A stretch of 64,000 nucleotides of DNA, from contig JAWZYV010019925.1 in assembly GCA_038373885.1 (NCBI GenBank), positions 587,001 to 651,000 on the forward strand, in the 5' to 3' direction. The translations under genes were made by a program, and so were the position numbers. The notes below the pieces were generated by a model. That model had not been told where the DNA came from, made no database searches, and saw only the letters and a program-made list of their open reading frames with translations. Below, piece by piece: positions 22,801-34,800 of the stretch (within the stretch, counting starts at the first letter, position 1; every line of letters starts with the position of its first letter). Source of the DNA: Cheiracanthium punctorium. Its lineage: Eukaryota; Arthropoda; Arachnida; Araneae; Cheiracanthiidae.

Positions 22801-25800
22801 TTACGCACTACTTCAAGAGAGATATTTTTGGAGAGGAGCATATCAGGATACTAAACAGTATGTTGAGTCTTGCACTATTTGCCTCTAATCGAAACCACAG
22901 AAGATTCCACAAGCACCGTTTCAAGATACATTTGTACCAAGTCATCCAGGAGAAATGATCTCTATGGACCTTGTTGGCCCCTTTAAAAACAAGATGTACA
23001 TATTAACAGTAATTGACATTTTCTCAAGACACATGGAACTGTATCCACTGAAAAATATCACTGCAGCAACTGTTTCAGAAAATTTTTTAAAATATATATC
23101 TACACATGGGCGACCAGCACAGGTTTTATGCGATTTGGGAAACCAATTTACTGCAGAGATTTGCAAATTCGTGAACAAAGTGTTGCAAATCAATCTTATG
23201 CACACCAGTGTAGCACACCCACAGGCGAATGGAATTTCAGAACGCATCAACACCAGTATTAAATCCACTATCAATGCTCTGCAGCTTGAAGGCCATTCTT
23301 TTCTTCATGCCATTGATCTACACAAAGCAATTTATAATGCTTCAAAACATCCAGCAACAGGATTTTCACCTAACAACATTCATTTTGCCCGTGACCTTTC
23401 TTTGTTCACTGACACCCTGGACCTGACTCAAACCCCAAAGAATAATACCTCTGATTACAAGATGTTCCAAATTTTAGAGGCCATAGAGAGCATATATCGC
23501 TTGGTCTTTAACAATCTGAAGGTTTCCCAAGAGCTAAACAAGGCACGTCAGAATTCAAGCAATAAGCTCAGGATGTTCAACAAGGGTGATATAATATATA
23601 TCAAAACACCGGCTGCTTTCAAACATAAATTGGACGGTCCATTTAAAATCATAAAAAAATTAGGCCCAATTAATTATCTAGTACAAAGGGATGGAAACTC
23701 CAATTATAGAAAGTTTGTTGCATCGTTTCTGGTTGCCTTTCGGCGTTTTTCTTTATGTTGTGTCGGAGCGGAGTTTTTGAATATGAGAGAGGTGTGCACT
23801 TCGTTTTTGAGAAGGAATTTTTAGCTTCGTGATGTTTTTGATTATAAATTGTGATATATATATAGAAATACTGAAGTCAACTGAGAATAAGTATTCTCAA
23901 GGGTCTCTACTTAAAAATTGGTGTGATGGTAAATTTCTTGTGCCTGTTATGAAAAATAAAGGGTAAAATGTCTCACATTGGATTTATATTTTTGCCGTGA
24001 TGTACTTCATGCTTTCCCCCCAGGAGCAGGTGGTGTGGCGGTAAGACAATTATCGTTTTCAATTTTAATATATATTAATTATACCAGTATGCATCTTGAT
24101 TAAAGTTCGGACCTGGCATTCCCATTTGGGATATTGCGAACACTGTTTCTTTTTGCTGTGTACTAGCCACTATTTAAATACCGTGAGTATATGTATTCTG
24201 TTTATATTTTTGAGAACAACTATTTTCAAAAAGAACTCTTTAGGACAGTAAGCAATCTGGTAAGGTATTTTATTTGTTTTTTTAGTGTGTGACTAAGTTT
24301 TCAAGAAGTTATCATATATTTACTACTTCCTCTCTAAATGATTATTATTTATCTTGATCCTATTGAGTTTTTTTATATTATTTTATAGTATATTAAAAAT
24401 GAATGTTTAGTTCTAATCAAAAATAGAGAGTAATGTTTATGCTACTAATCAAATCAGTAGATGTCATGTTAATCCCCAACCAGTTATCCAGAATACACTC
24501 GGTCCCAACCATTCCGGATATAGTCCGGGAGCCAGCGACAGATTTTTGCGACCAAAATCCTCTCAGCCCATAATTTCTCAGATGATTAAGACGGTTGTGT
24601 GTTGAAGCATGATGATCGTCAGCTGCCGCACCATGGGTGGGTTGGGCAGCGGCCGCCTTCCAGACACGTAAAAAAAAAATTCAGTCATTTCCTCCCGGTT
24701 GAAAATTTCTGAAATAATAGTTGGCATAGTACTTGTTTGAAAAAAAACCGTCAGCTGGCCAAGCGGCGGTGGATTATACGTCAGCTGCTCATACGAACAT
24801 GTAAAAAAAAAATTTTTTTTCAATGATTTCCTCCCGGTTGAAAATTTGACAGATGTTAGTTTACATTCTACTTTAAATAAAAAAAACAAGTCAGCTGGCT
24901 GTATGCCAGTGGAAAACCCGTCAGCTGGCTGTATGCCAGTGGAAAACCCGTCAGCTGGCACAGTGAAAGTGTGGCGCGGAAAGGTAGTGTGGCCGCTGCT
25001 AGCCTATTTCAATGAACCAGCTGACGGGTTTTCCCCCGGCATACGGCCAGCTGAATTTTTTTATTATGGCAAGAATTATGTCAACTATTATTTGACAAAT
25101 TTTCAACCAGGAGGAAATAACACACTTTATTTTATTGGACACAACGCGCTGATATCCTAAATAATCCTACTATTTTCCATAATTATGTATAGAAAAAAAA
25201 AAAAAAAAAAAAAAATCTGTGCTAGTTTAAAAACATGAAAACCACCGGTTTCCTCATTTTTAAGCGATTTTTTTGGCATTTTCAGCTCCATTTTATTTCT
25301 CCGAGTCAAAAAAGTTTATCATTTGTGTGACAAAATTCTGCTCTGCATGCGGAGAAGGACGTTATATTGACGTTATATCCGGCTTTGAAGGAAAAATTGT
25401 GATTCCTTCCTTTTAAATTGCTTTTCTAGATTACACAAATTAATTTTTCTTCTCAAAAATAAATCGAGGATTTATAAGCGGACTTTGAGCCAAGCAAAGA
25501 AATCGTCTGCCTGTATATAAGAATGGCTATGTATACAAAATGAAATCTTTCGAATGCGAAAATTTTTCATGTTTTTAGAATAGCATAATTTGATCGTTTT
25601 GGGAATATAAAAATTAATATTTTGGAATTGGAGATATTTTGAAATAGTCAGTGGAAACAGATCGTCCAAACGTTTCGGAAGGATGGATCTTAAAAAGACT
25701 GTCGAACTGCTTTAAATTACTTAATAAAATGTCGATTGTAAATCCATTTGGTGTTTTTTGCAAAAAGGCTACTTCAAAATTGAAGTCTTTCAATAAAGAA

Positions 25801-28800
25801 AATTTGGGGAAGTGCAGCGAAATTCTAATTATTCGAAAACAGAATAATTTAGTTCGAAAAGAAATAGTAATTCCTCCACAGCCGAACGATTTTCAGCTGT
25901 ACCACAGCGAGTGCTACAGAAGCTTTACAGCTTTACCACCAAAATACAGAGTCGCCACATCAACAGCAGCATTATCTTCTTCATGATGGACACATGATGG
26001 CAGCCGATTTTGATGATTCACAAAGTGATTCGGAGGAATATGAGAGTGCCACAAGTGAAGATGAAACTTTATAGTATTTAAGAATTATAGTAATTATTTA
26101 CTGTAAATAAAAAAATATATTGATATATTTATATTCAAACTTAATTTTTGTTATTCGGTTGCTTGATTATTTCCTGATTATGTTTCCGGATTATGGTTCC
26201 TGATTATGTTCCTGGGTTGAAAATTTTGCTCACCTGCAGGGCGCGTTGTGTCCAAAGTGCGTTATTTCCTCCCGGTTGAAAATTTGTCAAATAATAGTTG
26301 ACATAATTCTTGTCATAATAAAAAAATTCAGCTGGCCATATGCCGGGGGAAAACCCGTCAGCTGGTGCATTGAAATAGGCTAGCGGCGGCCACACTACCT
26401 TTCCGCATCACATTTTCACTGTGCCAGCTGACGGGTTTTCCACCGGCATACAGCCAGCTGACTTGTTTTTTTATTTAAAGTAGAATCAAACTAACATCTG
26501 TCAAATTGAACCGGGAGGAAATCATTGAAAATTTTTTGTTTTTTTTTTTTACATGTTCGTATGAGTAGCTGACGTATAATCCACCGCCGCTTGGCCAGCT
26601 GACGGTTTTTTTTCAAACAAGTACTATAACAACTATTATTTCAGAAATTTTCAACCGGGAGGAAATGACTGAATTTTTTTTTTTTTTTTTTTTTTTTTTT
26701 ACGTGTCTGGAAGGCGGCCGCCGCCCAACCCACCCATGGTGCGGCAGCTGACGATCACCAGGCTTCAACACACAACTATCTTAATCATCTCACGATCTAT
26801 CGGCCGGGAAGAAATAACTGACCAAAATCTGTTGCTGGCTCCCGGACTAATAACAGGTTCTATACTGTAATAGTATTAATATTTTTGAAACTAACTTTGA
26901 TTCATAAATCCTTAATAAACTATTTAGAGAAAATACCCAAGAAAGAAAAGAAAAGAGAAGCACTTACACATTCTAAGATAAGGCCTTAATAAGGCAGCAG
27001 TGGCTGGATCATTTGTCAATTCAAAAGGAGTTTTATCTTCACTGTTCTTTACAGTAGGATCTGCACCTATGCATTCAAAAACATAGCTATTTTAGTTAAT
27101 ACTAATTTTAAAAAATTTATTTCAACTAGTTACTCATTTCTGAAATAATATTAACACTGCATAAATTAGAAATTAAAGTGAATATCTCAGCAAGATTTTT
27201 TAAAATTAATTTCTAATTTTTTTTTTCACTAATAAGAATTAAATTGTTGTAGAGGATGCACAAATTAATTTTTAAGTCAACATTCAAATAACTGTTAGAG
27301 TATTTTAAGCAAAACTGATAATATTTAGATGGCAGTGTTTTATGTGAATAAACTAATATACAGCTGTATTTAACTAATTCATAAAATAGTAACACATCCA
27401 ATATCATGTTTCCTAGGATATTATTTTAAAATATTTATGAACATAATTATTTGTGTCATGAATATTAAACCAAAATTAAAACTTTGAACATAATTAAGTA
27501 CCTTTTTCAAGAAGAATTTTTACAATATCACTATGCCCCTTCCAGGCACAAGAATGCAAAGGAGTATCACCCAGTTTATTCTGAAAAATGTATATAAAAA
27601 TGCATTGTATTATAATAATAAACCTTCATCTTGCCGAATACATTTATCATAATTTGCTTTACTTCATAAATTAAATACATGACATTATTAATAATATCAA
27701 AATAGGAAAATACATAATCTGTGCACATACATTTTTAAAATTTTAAACCAGTAAATGATGACAATATTATTACAAGCAAAACCTGTGTTCATTAACTGTC
27801 TACATAGATTTAATACAAATATTTGGTGAATCAGGCAATTTTACGATACCAATCTAGTTTTTGACAGGGTCATATTGTTAAATACATCACTATAAGTTGA
27901 ACTGATTTTGCACACTTCATTTTAACAAATATATATGCATATATGGACAATAAAAACAGAAAAAGAAAGGAACTTTTGATACTATTTGGGGAGAGCTCCC
28001 AGAACATCACGTTTGGAGATAAGAAAAAATATTGATTTAAGAGAAATTAAGAAAACAGATCATACAATAATAGATTGCATGGATGAAAAGTATTAAGTAT
28101 GGTTTTGACATGACAAAAGAATGAAAAATGAAAGAGTACCAGAAATTATTATAGATTGGGAACCACCTAGAAAGATGGGAAGAAAGTTTGAAAAAAAAAA
28201 AAAAACGAAAGAATATAAAGGAGGAAGAAGCATCCAACAGACAACTATGGAAAAGGTAAGTCCAAACTTTTTTCAGTCAAAAGAAACATCAGAAATAAGG
28301 AAATATCTGGCAAGAAGATATATATATAAAGTGGATGCTACGTTGATTCGTAAGTTATGCTTTTTACTATATATATATATATATATATATATACTAGCTG
28401 AAGTACCTGTCCTTGACGGGTTAGTGAATGCAAATTTCCAAAAAGCAAGAACTTCCGTCAGCATTGTAGGAGTACACAGAATGGATGTAGTATGTTGCCA
28501 AAGTAAAGAAAGCGAAGTTATAATTTTATGTATTGTTAAAATATTACAGGTTAGAGAGTCACTAAGTAATATCATTACATTCGCTTTAGTCATAATTATG
28601 GGATGCGCGAACGAATTTTAACGCATATTGAAATAATTTTCACAAAATTTCAAAATCTAATCAACATTTTTGAAAAATTGGAAGCCTAGAATTTAAGTTG
28701 AGTGACTACCTATCATGTCACCCAATTTCGTTTCATTCCCTGCAGTCTTTATTTCGTGAGGCTTGAACAAAATTTCAGCATTCTAAAACGATTTTTGCAG

Positions 28801-31800
28801 AATCTCAAAATGTAATCAAAATATTTTTAAAATTCAACGCCTATAAATTAAGATTAGCAACTACCTATCCTATCACTAAATTTCGTATCATTCGTATTAG
28901 TTGTTATTACGGGATGTTTGAAGAAAATAAAAACGTATTTTGAGAGAATTTTCACAAAATCTCAAAATCTAATGAAAATGTTTAAAAAATTGGATACCTA
29001 TAGTTTATGTTGAGCAACCATCTATCATGTGACCAAATTTCATATCATTCGCTTGAGTCGTTATTACGTAATGCGGGAACAAAATTCACTCAGTTTTAAA
29101 CGATTTTCGCAAAATCTCGAAATCGGATCGATTTTTTAAAATTAGATGCTTATAGTTTAAGGTGAGTGACCACCTATCATTTCACCCAATATCATTTTTT
29201 CACCTTTGCAGTTATTACGTGATGTGCGAACACAAATTGACGCAGTTTGAAACGATTTTCGCAAAATCTGAAAATCTAATGAAAATTTTTTTTTTTTAAT
29301 TCAAAGCCTATGTTTTAAGTTGAGTGAGCACCTATCATGACACCCAATTTCATATCATTCGCTTCAGTCGTTTTTACGTGATGCTTGAACACATATTTAT
29401 GCAGTTTCAAAGGATTTTCGCAAAATCTCAAAATCCAATCAAGATTTTTTAAAAATTCGACGCCTATGTTTTAAGTTGAGTGACCACCTATCATGACACC
29501 CAATTTCATATCATTCGCTTCTGTCGTTTTTACATGATGCTTAAACAAAAAAAGCGTCACGGACAGAATGACAGAACGACAGAATGACAGACAGACAAAC
29601 TTTTTTTTTAGGGTCGCATCGGATTCCCGTGTGCTTGAAATGGATAGAAATCGCAAAATTTTTGAATTCCAAGAAATGTACAGACAAAAGTCTAATTTTA
29701 TTTATATAGATATGTGTGTGTTTAACATTAGTTATGAATTTATTTTTTAACAGGATATATTAAAGTTGCTGAATACCCGTTCTTCACATGGAAGGAATCA
29801 AATATTTTTTGATACATACTAATAAATGAAATTAATTCCATGGTTGCAGACTTCCAAAAAATGCAGAAATTACTTGACTCATGACATAAATTTTGCCTTA
29901 AAATACTGACTTGGGATGACATACACAGCAACTGAAAAATGACGACACAAAAACTATGAAGTAAAAAGCGTTTTGCAAACAAATCCACTCATTTTCACTA
30001 TGTTTTACTTGTACAGAATAAAATTTTGTCTTAATTTGTAAAGTGTCAATGATGCACAGTCTGCAGAACACCTTAGTGAAATTTTACTTAATAAAAACAT
30101 CAGAAAACATAGTTGATATCATAGGTAAAGAAATATCTATGTGAAGCATTTAATGTTTTGTGTTATTTTTTGCTATTATGGCTGTTGTAAAAAAAAATGC
30201 TTGTGACATTAAAATGATATTAAATTCACATACAATTAGAATTTTTAAATAAATGACTAATTTCATTATTTCTTATAATAGTTATCATGGTATGAAAATG
30301 CATTATTGCCAATCAAGCCGCCAAATTCAAAAACGAAAAAGAAAATAGATATTATGAAACAAATAGAACATTAATTCACTAGCACTTTAAAAATTCATGA
30401 ATTTTTAATGCTATTGTAACTATTTTGCAGTTTTCAATTTGCAGATGTGACAACAAACTTTTCTACTTACTTGGAGTTACATTATGCCAGGGGTTGATCC
30501 AGAATATTTTTTAGGTCCCATTTTTTTGTGAATTTCAATAATAATTAAAATTCAATACTTATTTTTGTGAATTTTCATACCAATTTTTAATGAAAGTCAC
30601 TTTTTTGTTAAAATCTATATAAATAAAATTAGACTTTTGTCTGTACATTTCTTGGAATTCAAAAATTTTGTGATTTCTATCCGTTTCAAGCACCCGGGAA
30701 TCCGATGCGACCCTCAAAAAAAAGTTTGTCTGTCTGTCATTCTGTCATTCTGTCCATGACGCTTTTTTTGTTTAAGCATCACGTAAAAACAACTGAAGCG
30801 AATGATATGAAATTGAGTGACATGATATATGGTCACTCAACTTAAAACACAGGCAGCAAACTTTTAAAAAATCTTGATTGGATTTTGAGATTTTGCAAAA
30901 ATCATTTCAAACTGCGTAAATTTGTGTTCGCACATCACGTAATAACTGCAAAGGTGAAAAAATGATATTTGGTGAAATGATAGATGGTCACTCATCTTAA
31001 ACTATAAGCATCTAATTAAAAAAAAATCTATCAGATTTCGAGATTTTGTGAAAATCGTTTAAAACTGAGTGAATCTTTGTTCCCATATTACGTAATAACG
31101 ACTAAAGCGAATGATATGAAATTTGGTCACACGATAGATGGTTGCGCAACATAAACTATAGGAGTCCAATTTTTTAAACATTTTTATTAGAATTTTGAGA
31201 TTTTGTGAAAATTCTCTCAAAATACGTTTATATTTCTTCAAACATCACGTAATAACGACTAATACGAAATTGAGTGATATGATAGGTAGTTGCTAATCTT
31301 AATTTATAGGTGTTGAATTTTAAAAATATTTTGCTTACATTTTGAGATTTTTCGAAAATCGTTTTAAAATGTTGAAAATTTGTTCCAGCATCACGAAATA
31401 AAGACTGCAGGGAATGAAATGAATTTGGGTGACATGATAGGTTGTCACTCAACTTAAATTGTAGGCTTCAAATTTTTCAAAAATGTTGATTAAATTTTGA
31501 GATTTTGCGAAAATTATTTCAATATGCATAAATATTCGTTCGCGCATCACATAATTATGACTAAAGCGAATGAAATGATATTACTTAGTTACTCTCTAGC
31601 ATGTAATATTTTAATAATACATGAAAATTATAACTTCGCTTTCTTTACTTTGGCAACATACTACATATATTCTGTGTACTCCTACAATGCTGACAAAAAT
31701 TCTTGCTTTTTAGAAATTTTCATTCACTAACCCGTCAAGGATGGGTACTTCAGGTAGTAATTGATAAAACAGTTTAAAATGTAGGATAAAATGCTGATGA

Positions 31801-34800
31801 AGGGCCGTTTTAATTGAATGTATTTTTGTGAGCGGACCGTTTTAATCAACTGTAATTTTGTGAAGGGGTCACAAAACGGACCCAATTTCATCTGCATTGA
31901 CCACTGTATGCTCTTACTATCTACAGCAGATGCAGCAGAGTTTTAGATTTTACAGGATACTTGTCCTTGAATTTTAATCCATTGTTCCTTTTAATGCAGA
32001 ATTATTCAATGCTTTTGTTGTTAAGACAGTGCAGACAAAAAAAAAAAAAAAAAACCTTTCAACAGCATTACAAATCAGCTAAATAAATTCAAAATAGTGC
32101 TTTACTTCAAAATTCATAAAATATCTCCAAATGATATTTATTTATGCTTTAAATTTAACTTATTAAAGACCTAAATGTGCATTTTAAAATCTCTCAAAAT
32201 TAAAAAGCATTCTGACTCATAGATTTCAGGATATGACAATTTGAAAATTTGTAAATAACCTTAAATTTTAATCAATGGCTACTCCTCTCTCAGTTAATCA
32301 GAAATCTGAGAATAACGAAATTTTTATGCAACAGCTAATTGAAACAAAATCCTATTTCCCTTTAAAACTGGAAGAAAATCTCCTAATTTATATATATATA
32401 TTTTTTTTGTTTAATGTTTAAAAAAGGGTTGAATGAGAATTTTCTAATATGACCAAATTAAGAAACATTCTGAAAGATAGATTTTAAGATGTGATAGTTA
32501 AAAAAAAAAAAAAAAAAAAAATTGAAAATTTCTAATAAAAGTCAAGTTTGGAAAAATATCAAAAATCAGTAAATAATCTTAAACATTCTGAACATACTGT
32601 TTTTGAAAGAAAATTTTCTCTTTTATTCAGTGATACAATGAGAGTTTTATTATCAATATTATTTCTGTGCCTATCACTGAATATCTATCAAAAATTAATA
32701 AAATCTTGAATTAAAAAATTTCTATGCTGAATTTTGAAAAACAATTACTTCAAGATGAATAACTACATATTTAGAACTTCTTTTGTACCAAATTTGGTGT
32801 ATCTACATGCAGCTGTTTCTCCATAATGCCAACACACATATATTTTATTTTATAATAAGTAGAGATTTGTAATCCAATATAAATTCTGTTTTTAAGAATT
32901 TCAAATGATTAATGTCATCATTCAAACATATTTTTAGAAGAAACAGTGCGTGAAAACAAGCAAAAAAATTGAATACCTATATTTACCTGCACATTTACTT
33001 GAATATTGAAAATTTTTAATAGTTCTTTAACACATTCTTCATTACCAGCATGGGCTGCCCAGTGCAGAGCTGTACACCCAGCTTTATCCAATCCATTGAC
33101 TGAAACCTAAACAAATACTTTTATTTATTTTTTTTTTATTAACATAAAACATCAAAAGAGAAAATCTAATCTGGACACCTCATGAGTTCCTTCAAGTCTA
33201 TTAAAATATACAAATATTTTATGCATTTCATTTAAACATAAATTTAAGAAAGTTTTTTGTTGCTCCCTGTAAAAGATTTATAAATGCTGACACACTGTTT
33301 TCAATGATGAACACAAGCTAAGTATATTTCAACATATTTTAAGCTATCTGAACTATCAAACTGGGACTGGAGACAGAAAAATTCAGTCTCAGTCCAGTTT
33401 ATGTATGGACTTCTGCTGCTGCTAAAGATCAAAACTTTTTCGATCAAAACACATGCACAGTTTGATAAGTACTTTTTTGTGGGTTGTTTTACAAAGTTTT
33501 AATTATTTTATTCAGCTTACTTATTAAATAGAGTTCTTACTCATCATTATATTCCTAAATATATTTTCCAATACTTTTTATGCATAATAAGGATTCAAGA
33601 TTGCAACACTTTTCAGGGCGAGAGAATTAAGGAATCGTACAGCACACATTCAGCATAGTACCTTTATTTGTGCAACATGACTTGCTAGGAGAAATTTTCC
33701 ACTTAAAAAAAAAAAAAGGATTGTAAACCCAGACATTTTAAGATGGAAACGTTGAAAGCCTGTCCATTAACAAGAGTGTTCTCTAAAGACGAGTAAAATA
33801 CATTATACATCTATCTCAAGGCACTGGGAATTAGAAAATGTCTATCAATGGGGAGTGTTCGCTAAAGGAGGTTTTACAACATTTGCAAATAACTTCAACA
33901 TTGAAATTTAACATAATTTTTGCTCGGTCATCATCATTTTCTCCCTGCCTGAACCTATTGACTTAAGCACTATACTTCTAATTAAGTTTTCTTATGAGAT
34001 GCATGCCAAAAATTTTATAAGGGGCCATTAAAAAAAAATCCTTCAAACACCAGTTTTTGTCATCAAAAACCCAATAAAAAAAAAAGAAAGAAAGCGAGAG
34101 AGAGAGAAAAGAAGAATTTTCATAGAAAATGTGTACCTTATTTTCAAGACATTCTTTTAAAAATGTGAGATTTCCTCGCTTAGCAGCTTCATGCAATGGG
34201 TGCAGAATTTCTTCAGTACCTTCTTCGACTACAAAATACAAGTTGAACAGTTAAGCAGAGTTCATAAATATTTTCCATTTTGTATAAAGATTAACCAAAA
34301 AAGTAATAATTTACAATTTCTAAAATAGCATGGATCATGTAAGGACTAAATACATAAATGCTCTAATCTTAGAACAAATTTCTTCAGTAATTTAAGCTGG
34401 AGAGTTTTAAAAGTTTTCTACATAATAAAAACTTAATTAATGTGTTGAATTGAAGAAACACTTCCTTTTTTGAGATACATAAGGTGAACATAAAGATATC
34501 TATAAATTAAAATAAATCAAACGTGTATATCCTGAAAACCTTGATACTTCAAAATTTCTGAAATTCTCTACATAATGTATATTTCATTCCCTTAGTATTT
34601 AGGCAAATTGATATTGATTACTCATACAGTATGGAACCTCTTATCCGGAAACCAGTTATCCAGAATCCTTTTTCAATTGATTAAATTTCTATATTTTCAA
34701 AAAGAAAAGCAAAAAATGAGTTTTTTTTTTTTTTTTAATTTTTTATGTTTTTTTTTTTTTTTTTTTTTTTTTTTTGAGTACTACAGCTAGAATTTATAAA

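Larger units (their letters stand above)
17789..24247 (+). mobile_element. Ty3/gypsy LTR retrotransposon, copy 1 (defective)
   Basis: A full 5' LTR, gag, pol and a truncated 3' LTR are flanked by a perfect 5-bp duplication GTAAG (17784-17788 and 24248-24252) in the Tigger-like element. The order of domains (protease, RT, RNase H, integrase) is that of Ty3/gypsy. The end of pol, the 3' noncoding region and the first ~124 bp of the 3' LTR are deleted. The two LTRs differ at only about five of 529 shared positions by eye, so insertion is recent. Confidence 0.95.
24521..26849. mobile_element. foldback-like element with ~610-630-bp inverted arms
   Basis: The outer ends TAGTCCGGGAGCCAGC and its complement are flanked by ATA on both sides, and removing the element restores the Tigger-like sequence CCGGATAACAGG. 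The left arm (24521-25152) and right arm (26241-26849) are inverted copies. Both contain repeated CAGCTGAC/GTCAGCTG phrases, CCTCCCGGTTGAAAATTT and poly-A/T tracts. The left arm has an extra tandem unit (CTGTATGCCAGTGGAAAACC twice, near 24898-24950). The 1.1-kb loop holds a small ORF. The architecture resembles foldback/Galileo-type elements; a family is not assigned. Confidence 0.85.
17634..26867. mobile_element. Tigger/pogo-like non-autonomous element, split by two insertions
   Basis: The left end CAGTATGGAACCTCTTATCC and the right end, complement CAGTATAGAACCTGTTATCC, are flanked by TA on both sides. Its own sequence is 17634-17788, 24248-24520 and 26850-26867; it aligns with the second copy at 34627-36464. 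The gypsy copy 1 and the foldback element are inserted in it. It sits in the last OSTF1 intron. Confidence 0.85.

Noticed and set aside
28121..28621. 166-codon plus-strand frame
   Set aside because: It runs through a (TA)n tract and across a Helitron 3' end, and has low-complexity stretches; a chance frame.
28273..31757. CRISPR-like array from the regularly repeated Helitron units
   Set aside because: Units are long, diverged and without unique spacers between identical repeats; the genome is eukaryotic.
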